Notes under the pieces: generated by a model
The model's database searches: none
Told to the model about the DNA's origin: nothing
The model's input: only the letters and a program-made list of their open reading frames with translations
Shown here: positions 42,772-51,433 of the stretch, piece after piece
Position numbering within the stretch: the stretch's first letter is position 1
How the letters are laid out: the number at the start of each line of letters is the position of its first letter
DNA from: JADJEI01 sp035328465
GTDB taxonomy: Bacteria; Bacteroidota; Ignavibacteria; Ignavibacteriales; Ignavibacteriaceae
Direction of reading: 5' to 3'
NCBI GenBank assembly: GCA_035328465.1
Contig: DAOLIQ010000013.1
Location: 1 to 55,106, forward strand
Length of the DNA stretch: 55,106 nucleotides
Translations under genes and position numbers: made by a program

Positions 42772-44235
42772 ATGCTCGATAAACTTAAACAACTTACCAA
42801 GGACACTGCCATCTATGGGATCAGTACCATGGCTGCCAGGTTCATTACATTTCTGCTTGTTCCATTTTACACAAATATTTTTAATCCTGATGAATATGGA
42901 ATCATCACTAATCTCTATGCCTTTATCGGATTGATGAATATAATTTACATTTATGGAATGGATGCGGCATACATGAAATTTGCAGCTTCAAAGGAAAATG
43001 GGGAAGAGCGAGATATTTTTTCAACTCCTTTTATTTCTGTAGCGCTTGTTGGTACAGTTCTCGGCGTAATTATTTTATTGATGTATAAAAAGATTTCCCT
43101 TCTGCTGGGAATCCCCGATAACTTTCAGTACTTAATACTTTATCTGCCATTAATTCTTTTGATTGATGCACTTGCAGCAATTCCATTTATAAAACTGCGG
43201 CTCGAAAGAAAAGCTAAGACTTTCGGCTTATTTAAAATTCTGAATATCATCATTACAGTTTTGATGAATGTTGTTTTGATTTTTTTACTACACTGGGATA
43301 TCGAAGCTGTTTTACTTAGTAATTTAACTGCTTCAATTGTTTCCCTCCTCCTTGTATTTCCGTCAATACGCAGGTCTTTTCACTTCAACTTTAATCTTCA
43401 TTTAATGAAAAGATTATTAAAATTTGGTTTACCATATCTTCCTGCTGGGCTTGCTTCGATGATCATTCAGGTAGTTGATAGACCAATAATGGAACATCTA
43501 ACTAATCTTACAACACTTGGAATTTATCAGGCAAATTATAAACTTGGAATTTTTATGATGCTGTTTGTAAATATGTTTCAGTACGCGTGGCAGCCTTTTT
43601 TTCTACAGGAAGCAAAGAGTGAAAATGCCAAAGAACTTTTTGCGAAAGTGTTGACTTACTTTACAATTGCAAGCAGTACTATGTTAGTTATAGTTTCTTT
43701 GTTCATTGATAATATTGTGAAATTTAATTTTTTTGGTTATTCACTTATCGGATCAGCCTATTGGGTCGGGCTTGATATTGTTCCGGTTGTTTTATTTGCT
43801 TACTTGTTTAACGGGCTTTATGTTATTTTTACAGCAGGAATTTTCATTAAGGAAAAAAGTATTTATGTCCCGATCATAACCGGCGCAGGAGCTTTGGTAA
43901 ATATTTTCACCAATTTTATTTTGATCCCAATTATGGGAATAATGGGGGCGGCTTTGGCTACTCTTGCAAGCTATTTCGTGATGGCAGCAGGATTATATTT
44001 TGTCAATCAAAAAATTTATAAAATTGCTTACGAAAATTGGAAGATGATAAAAATATTTTTACTTATAGGTGGAATTGGATTTACATACTATCATTTTCTT
44101 TATCAAAACGAACTAACTATCTTTATAAAAATTATTTTGCTGATAAGTTTTTTAATTGCTTTATCTATTTTTATTATTGATAAAAACGAAATGCGCTTTT
44201 TAAAATCCAAACTTGAAAGCATTAAGAAAAAATAA
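42772..44235 (+). CDS. Polysaccharide/oligosaccharide flippase family protein (second copy)
   Basis: A 487-aa MOP-family membrane protein with about 14 helices, longer than the cluster flippase at 29212. TAARFITFLLVPFYTNIFNPDEYGI-like features begin near residue 20 (AARFITFLLVPFYTNIFNP), followed by a mid block (GLPYLPAGLASMIIQVVDRP) near 219. It may flip another lipid-linked saccharide, such as a cell-wall or secondary glycan, or help export. It sits with housekeeping genes (thioesterase, dut), outside the main cluster, so its substrate cannot be assigned. The dut ATG follows one base after its stop. Confidence 0.82.
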   Translation: MLDKLKQLTKDTAIYGISTMAARFITFLLVPFYTNIFNPDEYGIITNLYAFIGLMNIIYIYGMDAAYMKFAASKENGEERDIFSTPFISVALVGTVLGVIILLMYKKISLLLGIPDNFQYLILYLPLILLIDALAAIPFIKLRLERKAKTFGLFKILNIIITVLMNVVLIFLLHWDIEAVLLSNLTASIVSLLLVFPSIRRSFHFNFNLHLMKRLLKFGLPYLPAGLASMIIQVVDRPIMEHLTNLTTLGIYQANYKLGIFMMLFVNMFQYAWQPFFLQEAKSENAKELFAKVLTYFTIASSTMLVIVSLFIDNIVKFNFFGYSLIGSAYWVGLDIVPVVLFAYLFNGLYVIFTAGIFIKEKSIYVPIITGAGALVNIFTNFILIPIMGIMGAALATLASYFVMAAGLYFVNQKIYKIAYENWKMIKIFLLIGGIGFTYYHFLYQNELTIFIKIILLISFLIALSIFIIDKNEMRFLKSKLESIKKK

Positions 44236-44236
44236 T

Positions 44237-44695
44237 ATGAAGTCTGAAGTGAAAATAAATATAAAAAGAATTTCAAACGACTTTAATGACATTGAACTGC
44301 CGCATTATGCCACTGAAGGAAGTGCCGGAATGGATATTCGTGCGGCTGTAAACGATGAATTAATAGTAAACAGCGGCGCGACTACTTTAGTTCCTACTAA
44401 TCTCAGCGTCGAAATTCCTGAAGGTTTTGAAATTCAAGTCAGACCACGAAGCGGGCTTGCAGTTAATCATTCAATTGGAATATTAAACTCTCCCGGCACA
44501 ATTGATTCGGATTATCGCGGTGAAATAAAAATTATTTTATTCAATTTTGGAAAAAAAGATTTTATTATCAAACGAGGTGATAGAATCGCACAGTTAATTA
44601 TTTCAAAAGTCTTTCACGCTTCTTTGATCGAGCATGATGAATTGAACTCAACACAAAGAGGCTCCGGCGGCTTTGGTCATACAGGAAAAAGTTAA
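44237..44695 (+). CDS. dut: dUTP diphosphatase
   Basis: Hydrolyses dUTP to dUMP and pyrophosphate, keeping uracil out of DNA. The 152-aa trimeric-type enzyme has the five motifs in order: GSAGMDIRAA, RPRSGLAVNHSIG, GTIDSDYRGEI with the catalytic aspartate, RGDRIAQLII, and the C-terminal RGSGGFGHTGK. I use ATG 44237, one base after the flippase stop; an in-frame ATG at 44213 would add eight residues inside the flippase gene and is less likely. It precedes dnaE by 72 nt. Confidence 0.96.
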   Translation: MKSEVKINIKRISNDFNDIELPHYATEGSAGMDIRAAVNDELIVNSGATTLVPTNLSVEIPEGFEIQVRPRSGLAVNHSIGILNSPGTIDSDYRGEIKIILFNFGKKDFIIKRGDRIAQLIISKVFHASLIEHDELNSTQRGSGGFGHTGKS

Positions 44696-44767
44696 AAATA
44701 TTTTTTATTAAGTTTTTAAAATTTGATTTAGAAGAAATTCTTAATCATAAAATTTCAGAGATTTTTC

Positions 44768-47700
44768 ATGTCAGAATTTGTTCACTTACATAATCACACA
44801 CATTACAGCCTTCAGGATGCCGCCTGCACAGTTGATAGTCTCGTTGAAGCGGCAGTAAAAAATAATATGAAATCCGTGGCTTTAACAGATCACGGAGTCA
44901 TGTACGGCATTCCCGAATTTTACCGAAAAGCTACCGCAGCCGGGGTAAAACCAATTATCGGAATGGAAGCCTACGTTGTTTCTGAAGGCAGTAGATTTAC
45001 AAAAGGAAAATCAGAAGATCAAATCGGAAAGCAGAGGCAAAAACACTATCATCATCTAATTTTACTTGCCAAAAATAAAACCGGTTATGATAATCTTTCA
45101 AAACTTTCAACTCTTGGTCATACCGAGGGATTTTATTACAAACCAAGAATTGATCTTGAGCTTCTCCGAAAATATAGGGAGGGGTTGGTTTGCACTTCGG
45201 CTTGCGCCGGCGGTGTTGTATCTGCTCATCTCGTTAATAACAATTATGAAAAGGCACGAGAGACTGCCAGGACTTATAAAGAAATTTTCGGCGATGATTT
45301 CTATCTCGAAATTCAAGATCATAGTATGGAAGTTGAAAAACCTGTACTTGAAGGAATGCCGAAACTTTCCAAAGAACTTGGTATAAAATTAGTCGCCACA
45401 AATGATTGTCATTATATTGAGAAAGATCATGCAATAGCTCATAATATTCTCTTGCTGCTTTCTGATAAATCAGGCGCAGATTACAGAACTCTTCGATACA
45501 ATACTGACCAGGTATATTTTAAGTCTGCAGACGAAATGAAAAAGCTTTTCAAAAATTTCAAAGGTGCAATTGATCACACTTTGGAAATTGATGAAAAGAT
45601 CAATCTTGTTTTTGAAAAGCAAAAATTTCTGTTCCCTCAATTTCAAATCCCTAAAGATTCCACTGCAAAATCCTCAGAAGAATATTTTGAATTTCTTGCC
45701 AGGGAGGGGTTAAAAAAGCGATTCCCCGAAATAACAGACGAAATTGCCGAACGATTCGAATATGAAATTAGAGTTATAAAACAAATGGGCTTTGCAGATT
45801 ATTTTTTGATTGTTCAAGACTTTATTGACGCTTCAAAAAAAATGAATATACCTGTCGGACCGGGAAGGGGCAGTGCTGCAGGCAGCCTTGTTGCTTATGT
45901 GCTGGGAATAACTAATATCAATCCACTTGATTATGATTTATTATTTGAACGATTCCTGAACCCTTCACGAAAATCTATGCCTGATATTGACATTGATTTT
46001 GCAGATGATAAACGCAGTGATGTGATTGAGTATGTCCGAAAAAAATATGGCTCAGAATGCGTAAGTCAGATTATAACTTTTAATCGTCTTTCCTCTAAAG
46101 CCGTATTGAGAGATGTAGCGCGCGTTTTAAAAATCCCCATCCCAACCGTAAATAAGATTACGAAATTTATTCCGTCTAAATTTGGGAGGGTATACACAAT
46201 CCAGCAAGCAATGGATGAGGTTGCCGAATTAAAATGGCTGCAAAATCCAAAAGAACCGGAAATACAAGCGCTGATAAAATATTCAAAAGTTCTCGAAGGG
46301 ATGAATCGCAATTCCTCAAAGCATGCAGCGGGTGTGGTTATTACTCCTAAAGATGTAAGCGAGTATGTCCCAATGGCTAATGCAGTATCGCAATCCGAAA
46401 TCGTAACTCAATTCAATATGAAGGAATTGGAATCAGCCGGATTATTAAAAATGGATTTTTTGGGGCTGCGAACCCTCACGATTATTCGGGATACAATTTC
46501 ACTTGTTGAAAAAAATCATAAAATTAAAATTGATATTGACTCAATTCCCCTGAATGACGAAAAAACATTTCAACTATTTTCAAAAGGACAAACCACGGGA
46601 GTATTTCAGTTTGAATCTCCCCCGATGAGAGAGTATCTTAAAAAACTGAAACCTACTTCGTTGAGTGATCTTGCAGCAATGAACGCCCTTTACCGCCCGG
46701 GACCAATGGAATTCATTGATGATTTCATAGATAGAAAATTTGGTGTTAAAAAGGTCGTTTATGCACACCCCTTGCTCGAAAGTATTCTAAAAGAAACTTA
46801 CGGAGTGATTGTATATCAGGAGCAGGTTATTCAAATTGCAAATAAAATTGCAGGGATGTCGCTCGCCGAAGCAGATATTTTGCGCAGAGCTATGGGTAAA
46901 AAAGACTTGAAAGCTATGAAGGAACAAAGTGAAAAATTTATTTCAGGATCTGCTCAAAATGGAATTTCAACCAAAGTCTCGAAAGAAATATTTGAAGCCA
47001 TTGACAAATTTGCTAATTACGGCTTCAATAAAAGTCATGCCGTAGCATATAGTTATGTCGCTTATCAAACGGCCTATTTGAAAGCGCATTTCACTCCGGA
47101 ATTTTTAGCGGCAAACCTAACAAACGAATTTGGTAATTCAAACAAAGTAACTGCTTTTCTCGAAGATTGTCGAAAACTCAAAATAGATGTCCTCCCCCCT
47201 GATGTTAACAACCCGTCTGTTCATTTTGACGTTGAAAATAGTATAATCAGGTTTGGTATGTCTGCAATTAAAAATGTGGGTATTCAAGCTGTTGAGGAAA
47301 TTATAAAAAGTAAAAAGAAGCTCGGACGAAACTTTAAAAGTATTTTCGATTTTTGTGCAAACGTTGATAACAGGATTGTGAATAAACGAAGTCTTGAAGG
47401 ATTAGTATTTGCCGGGGCTTTCGATTCTATTGAAAACAACAGGGCGAGGCTGTTTTCTGCAGTTGGAGATGCGCTTGAATTTGGACACAAATTTCAAAAT
47501 TCTAATTTAAGTTTAGAGAATAGTCTATTCGGAGATGCTGAAGAAATAAAAATATCAGAACCAAAAATGATGGAAGTTAAACCCTGGACGATGAAGGAAA
47601 TGCTTGGAAAAGAAAGGGAGGTGGTAGGATTCTATATTTCGGGTCATCCACTTAGCAAATATGAAATCGAATATAAATCGTTTGCAACAATTAGATTAGG

Positions 47701-48229
47701 TGAAACCGAAGCTCTTGAAGAATCAGATCAAAGTGTTTATGCATGCGGTGTTATTAATGATCTCAGGACAAAGATTGATCGTGCCGGAAAGGATATGGCA
47801 TTTTTTAAGCTTGATGATTTCTCTGGCTCGTGTGAGTGTTTGATGTTCTCCAAAGTATATGAAAAGTGTTATAAATCTCTAAGCGAAGAAAATGTTGTTT
47901 TTGTTGTTGGGAAACTTGAAAGCAGCGGTGATGCAATAAAACTTCACGTGGAAAATTTATTATCAATGGAGGCAGCAAGAGAAGAACTTGTTCAAAGTGT
48001 GAAGATATTCATTGATCGGGAGAAAAATGTTTCAGAAGAAATAATCCAACTAAAGAAAATATTGCAGAAGCATAAAGGGAATTTACCAGTTTTTATTTAC
48101 TTAAATGGAAATGGTTCAAAACATAAATTATTTTCACTCCCGGAGTATAGAGCCAAAGTCTCTGAAGAGTTTATGAAGGATGTTATTAGTTTATTGGGCG
48201 AAGAATCAATTTCGTTACTCAGAAAATAA
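44768..48229 (+). CDS. dnaE: DNA polymerase III subunit alpha
   Basis: Replicative polymerase of 1153 aa, close to the E. coli length. The N-terminal PHP domain begins VHLHNHTHYSLQDAACTVDS and contains VALTDHGVMYG near residue 36. The palm includes GPGRGSAAGSLVAYVLGI near 363 and the catalytic PDIDIDFADDKR near 403. ALYRPGPMEFIDDFIDRK near 639 and GFNKSHAVAYSYVAYQTAYL near 754 are finger and clamp-region landmarks. Helix-hairpin-helix and an OB-fold (ACGVINDLRTKIDRAGKDMA) follow near 900-1000. There is no inserted exonuclease, so it is DnaE, not PolC. It probably stands alone. Confidence 0.97.
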   Translation: MSEFVHLHNHTHYSLQDAACTVDSLVEAAVKNNMKSVALTDHGVMYGIPEFYRKATAAGVKPIIGMEAYVVSEGSRFTKGKSEDQIGKQRQKHYHHLILLAKNKTGYDNLSKLSTLGHTEGFYYKPRIDLELLRKYREGLVCTSACAGGVVSAHLVNNNYEKARETARTYKEIFGDDFYLEIQDHSMEVEKPVLEGMPKLSKELGIKLVATNDCHYIEKDHAIAHNILLLLSDKSGADYRTLRYNTDQVYFKSADEMKKLFKNFKGAIDHTLEIDEKINLVFEKQKFLFPQFQIPKDSTAKSSEEYFEFLAREGLKKRFPEITDEIAERFEYEIRVIKQMGFADYFLIVQDFIDASKKMNIPVGPGRGSAAGSLVAYVLGITNINPLDYDLLFERFLNPSRKSMPDIDIDFADDKRSDVIEYVRKKYGSECVSQIITFNRLSSKAVLRDVARVLKIPIPTVNKITKFIPSKFGRVYTIQQAMDEVAELKWLQNPKEPEIQALIKYSKVLEGMNRNSSKHAAGVVITPKDVSEYVPMANAVSQSEIVTQFNMKELESAGLLKMDFLGLRTLTIIRDTISLVEKNHKIKIDIDSIPLNDEKTFQLFSKGQTTGVFQFESPPMREYLKKLKPTSLSDLAAMNALYRPGPMEFIDDFIDRKFGVKKVVYAHPLLESILKETYGVIVYQEQVIQIANKIAGMSLAEADILRRAMGKKDLKAMKEQSEKFISGSAQNGISTKVSKEIFEAIDKFANYGFNKSHAVAYSYVAYQTAYLKAHFTPEFLAANLTNEFGNSNKVTAFLEDCRKLKIDVLPPDVNNPSVHFDVENSIIRFGMSAIKNVGIQAVEEIIKSKKKLGRNFKSIFDFCANVDNRIVNKRSLEGLVFAGAFDSIENNRARLFSAVGDALEFGHKFQNSNLSLENSLFGDAEEIKISEPKMMEVKPWTMKEMLGKEREVVGFYISGHPLSKYEIEYKSFATIRLGETEALEESDQSVYACGVINDLRTKIDRAGKDMAFFKLDDFSGSCECLMFSKVYEKCYKSLSEENVVFVVGKLESSGDAIKLHVENLLSMEAAREELVQSVKIFIDREKNVSEEIIQLKKILQKHKGNLPVFIYLNGNGSKHKLFSLPEYRAKVSEEFMKDVISLLGEESISLLRK

Positions 48230-48359
48230 ATTAATAAATCAATCTACTTGGCAATTTATTTATCAGAATAGTAATGAACTTTAGGTATGAAAAAAAATAT
48301 AATTTTACTATTGTGAGTTAATTAGGAATTTGGAATTGCTATTTCCCGTCTTGTTCTTG

Positions 48360-48388
48360 TTTGTATTACAAAAACCAATTTTGTATAA
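48360..48388 (+). promoter_or_regulatory. Sigma-70-like promoter before the SDR gene
   Basis: TTGTAT (48360-48365), a 17-nt spacer and a perfect TATAAT (48383-48388) lie 40 nt before the SDR start, in the 199-nt gap after dnaE. A TG directly before the -10 may help. It probably drives the SDR-trxA-serA run. Confidence 0.6.
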
Positions 48389-48428
48389 TTGCGCCGCTAT
48401 TATTCAATAACTGTTTGAAAGAAAATTG

Positions 48429-49241
48429 ATGAAAGAGAATCATAAATATTGGGCGTTGATTTTAGGTGCCTCCTCTGGTTTTGGCGAGGCAACTGCGCTT
48501 CAACTTGCCAAGGATGGGTATAGTATATTTGGTGTCCATCTCGATCGACAGGTTACAATGCCTAATGTTGAAAGAATCACTAATGAAATAAAATCTTACG
48601 GTTCTCAGGCAGTTTTCTTTAATGTGAATGCTGCTGATTCAATAAAAAGAGCAGAAGTAATTGATGAAATTAAAAAAACTGTAAACGATAAACCCGTAGT
48701 TAAAGTGCTAATGCATTCACTGGCTTTCGGCACTTTAAAACCATTTATTGCCGATGGCAAAGAACAGGTAATTACAAAAGCACAGATGGAAATGACATTG
48801 GACGTTATGGCTCACTCGCTTGTTTATTGGGTTCAGGATATTGTTTCGGCGAATATATTTGCAGATGGAGGAAGAATATTTGCAATGACTAGTTCCGGCA
48901 GTCATTCTTCCATCCCGTATTATGGAGCTGTCTCGGCAGCAAAAGCTTCTCTCGAATCTCATGTTCGGCAGTTAACAGTAGAGCTGGGACCTAGAAACAT
49001 AGCAGTTAATGCTATAATGGCTGGAGTTACCGATACTCCGGCGCTAAGAAAAATTCCCGGTAATCAGGGAATGCTTGAAATTGCAAAACGTAAAAACCCT
49101 CGAAACAAATTAACAACACCAACCGATGTAGCAAAAATAATTTCATTATTATGTAGGGATGGAGGAGAGTGGATATCAGGCGGAATGATACACGCTGATG
49201 GTGGTGAGGATATCGTTAATTATGTCGGTCAGGGAGAATAA
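48429..49241 (+). CDS. Short-chain dehydrogenase, enoyl-ACP reductase-like (FabL/FabI type)
   Basis: A 270-aa NAD(P)-binding SDR. The cofactor site is ALILGASSGFGEATALQLA near residue 8, and the nucleotide contact LMHSLAFGTLKP near 94 resembles enoyl-ACP reductases. The active site reads IPYYGAVSAAKASLES near 164, where a tyrosine six residues before the lysine gives the Y-x6-K spacing of enoyl reductases rather than the usual Y-x3-K. AVNAIMAGVTDTPALRKIP near 199 is like FabL. It may complete the fatty-acid elongation cycle, matching accA nearby, but other 2-enoyl reductions are possible. ATG 48429; a TTG lies just before it. Confidence 0.82.
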   Translation: MKENHKYWALILGASSGFGEATALQLAKDGYSIFGVHLDRQVTMPNVERITNEIKSYGSQAVFFNVNAADSIKRAEVIDEIKKTVNDKPVVKVLMHSLAFGTLKPFIADGKEQVITKAQMEMTLDVMAHSLVYWVQDIVSANIFADGGRIFAMTSSGSHSSIPYYGAVSAAKASLESHVRQLTVELGPRNIAVNAIMAGVTDTPALRKIPGNQGMLEIAKRKNPRNKLTTPTDVAKIISLLCRDGGEWISGGMIHADGGEDIVNYVGQGE

Positions 49242-49268
49242 ATAAAAATAATAAAAAGGATTAGATTG

Positions 49269-49589
49269 ATGAAGCCACTACATTTCACAGATGATAATTT
49301 CGAAACTGAAGTAATAAACTCAACAGAACCTGTGCTTATAGATTTCTGGGCAGTTTGGTGCGGTCCATGCAGAATGATTGCACCCATTGTTGAAGAACTT
49401 GCAACAGAGTATGAAGGTAAAATAAAAATTGGAAAATTAGACGTTGATGAAAATCAGCAGACTTCAATTAAATATGGAGTTAGAAGCATTCCAACACTTT
49501 TAGTATTTAAGGGCGGAAAAGTTGTAGATACAATAATTGGGGCCGTTCCAAAAAATATGATAGTTCAAAAACTTAATGCCGTACTATAA
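49269..49589 (+). CDS. trxA: Thioredoxin
   Basis: A 106-aa cytoplasmic disulfide reductase, partner of a thioredoxin reductase. DFWAVWCGPCRMIAPIVEEL near residue 25 has the WCGPC redox centre, and GVRSIPTLLVFKGGK near 71 has the cis-proline. Length and motifs are canonical. The ATG at 49269 is 8 nt after AAAAGGA, so it is preferred over the TTG at 49266. It lies 27 nt after the SDR and 36 nt before serA. Confidence 0.96.
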   Translation: MKPLHFTDDNFETEVINSTEPVLIDFWAVWCGPCRMIAPIVEELATEYEGKIKIGKLDVDENQQTSIKYGVRSIPTLLVFKGGKVVDTIIGAVPKNMIVQKLNAVL

Positions 49590-49625
49590 TCTTTTATAGT
49601 AATCACATTTACTGATCTTAAGTGC

Positions 49626-51206
49626 ATGAAAAAAATTCTAATTTCTGATGCAGTAGATAAATCCTGTTCAGAGATACTACGTGAGTCAGGTTATGAGGTG
49701 AGTTTCCAACCTGGAATAAAAAGAGACGAATTATTAAATCAAATAAATCAGTACAACGCTCTTATTGTCAGAAGCGAAACTCATGTTGATGGGAAATTAC
49801 TTTCTTTGGCTGATAAACTCGAAGTGGTTGGGCGAGCCGGTGCCGGGGTAGATAATATAGATGTCAATAATGCTTCCCGAAGAGGAATTCTGGTAATGAA
49901 TACACCGGGTGGTAATACTATCTCAACTGCCGAACACACAATGGCTCTATTACTTGGGATGTGCAGAAACATTGCGCAGGCAAATCAATCTTTAAAAAAT
50001 GGAAAGTGGGATAGAAAAAATTTTAAGGGGACAGAACTAAGCGGTAAAACAATTGGAATTATAGGTCTTGGAAAAATTGGGAAGGAAGTAGCAATACGCT
50101 GTCAAACTTTTGGGATGAATATATTGGCATTTGACCCTATCCAGCAAGTTGACTTAAATATTTCACCAAATATTAAACTTGTAAACCTTGATCAAATTTG
50201 GGAGTTGGCTGATATTATAACTGTGCATGTTCCGCTAAACAGTGAAACAAATCATTTAGTTTCAGAATCAACATTAAGTAAGTGTAAGAACGGGGTCAAA
50301 ATTATTAATTGTGCCCGCGGGGGAATAGTTGATGAGAATGCACTGCTCAAAGCACTTGAGAATGGAAAAGTTTCTGCTGCCGCATTTGATGTTTATGAAA
50401 CCGAACCCCCCGATCCCAACAATGAATTGATAAACCATCCTAAAGTTCTTTCCACCCCGCATCTTGGTGCCTCAACAGAAGAAGCTCAAATAAAAGTTGC
50501 ACAACAAATTGCATTACAAATAAATGATTACTTTCAATCAGGTGAGCATAAGGGGGCAGTAAACTCTTTTACTATAAATAATCGTGACGAAAAACTTCTT
50601 CCCTATCTAAACCTTGCCGAAATATTAGGTTTTATACATTCACAGTTATTGGAAGGATATTTAAAAGAATTAGATGTTGAGTTGAATGGAGAAGTATTAA
50701 TAAAAAATTCTGAATTGATTACAACAGCGATACTAAAAGGATTTTTATCAGGCAGATTAAGTGAAGTTGTCAACTATATTAATGCACCGGTACTTGCAAA
50801 AGAATTAGGAATTTCGGTAAATGAAAAAAAATCTTCAGGAAAAATTAATTACTCAAATTTGCTTACCACCAACTTTTTTTCAGAAAATGGTAAAAAAATT
50901 ATATCCGGCACTGTCTTCGATCGAAGTGAAATAAGGGTGGTGAATATCAATGATTATCGTATAGATTTGAAGCCGGAAGGGAACTTATTAATATGTACAA
51001 ACATTGATAAACCAGGGATGCTCGCAAGTATAAGCAGAGTGCTCGCAGAGGCTAAAATCAATATCGCGGGACTCTCCCTTGGCAGAATTGAAGCGGGCAA
51101 AGATGCACTAACTGTCATCACTGTTGATGATAAAATTAGTAATGAAGTAAAGAATAAAATTTCATTGTTGGAAGGCATTAAAAAAGTTCAATCGGTCGTC
51201 ATTTGA
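49626..51206 (+). CDS. serA: D-3-phosphoglycerate dehydrogenase (long form, ACT domain)
   Basis: First step of serine synthesis: oxidises 3-phosphoglycerate with NAD. The 526-aa form includes the extra ASB domain. GRAGAGVDNIDV near residue 69 is the substrate region, GIIGLGKIGKEVA at 144-156 is the NAD motif, NCARGGIVDENALL near 232 holds the catalytic arginine, and STPHLGASTEEAQ near 281 the histidine. The C-terminal ACT domain (NIDKPGMLASISRVLAEAKI, about 455-526) allows serine feedback. No serC or serB adjoins it. A C6 run at 50406-50411 lies in the frame. Confidence 0.95.
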   Translation: MKKILISDAVDKSCSEILRESGYEVSFQPGIKRDELLNQINQYNALIVRSETHVDGKLLSLADKLEVVGRAGAGVDNIDVNNASRRGILVMNTPGGNTISTAEHTMALLLGMCRNIAQANQSLKNGKWDRKNFKGTELSGKTIGIIGLGKIGKEVAIRCQTFGMNILAFDPIQQVDLNISPNIKLVNLDQIWELADIITVHVPLNSETNHLVSESTLSKCKNGVKIINCARGGIVDENALLKALENGKVSAAAFDVYETEPPDPNNELINHPKVLSTPHLGASTEEAQIKVAQQIALQINDYFQSGEHKGAVNSFTINNRDEKLLPYLNLAEILGFIHSQLLEGYLKELDVELNGEVLIKNSELITTAILKGFLSGRLSEVVNYINAPVLAKELGISVNEKKSSGKINYSNLLTTNFFSENGKKIISGTVFDRSEIRVVNINDYRIDLKPEGNLLICTNIDKPGMLASISRVLAEAKINIAGLSLGRIEAGKDALTVITVDDKISNEVKNKISLLEGIKKVQSVVI

Positions 51207-51228
51207 TTTTAGCGGAAAATAAAATCTC

Positions 51229-51313
51229 TTGACAATATATGAAAAAAGTACTATTTCGCACTTGAAAGATTTATTAAAAAAAACTTGACACGAAAATAGA
51301 GTTATAGTAATTT
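51229..51313 (+). promoter_or_regulatory. Two tandem sigma-70-like promoters before the T9SS protein gene
   Basis: TTGACA at 51229-51234 with TATTTC at 51252-51257 (17-nt spacer), and TTGACA at 51285-51290 with TAATTT at 51308-51313 (17-nt spacer). Both -35 boxes are perfect and the downstream parts are similar, so this may be a duplicated promoter. About 120 nt of leader follow before ATG 51434. Confidence 0.6.
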
Positions 51314-51433
51314 CACGTAGTAAATGAATTAACAATAAATTAATATTAAGTGTTTTACTTTCGAAGCTCTAAATGCTTGATATTAAATCATTGTTTAAAC
51401 AACCAATACAAAAAACTAAAAGGAGAGCATATA

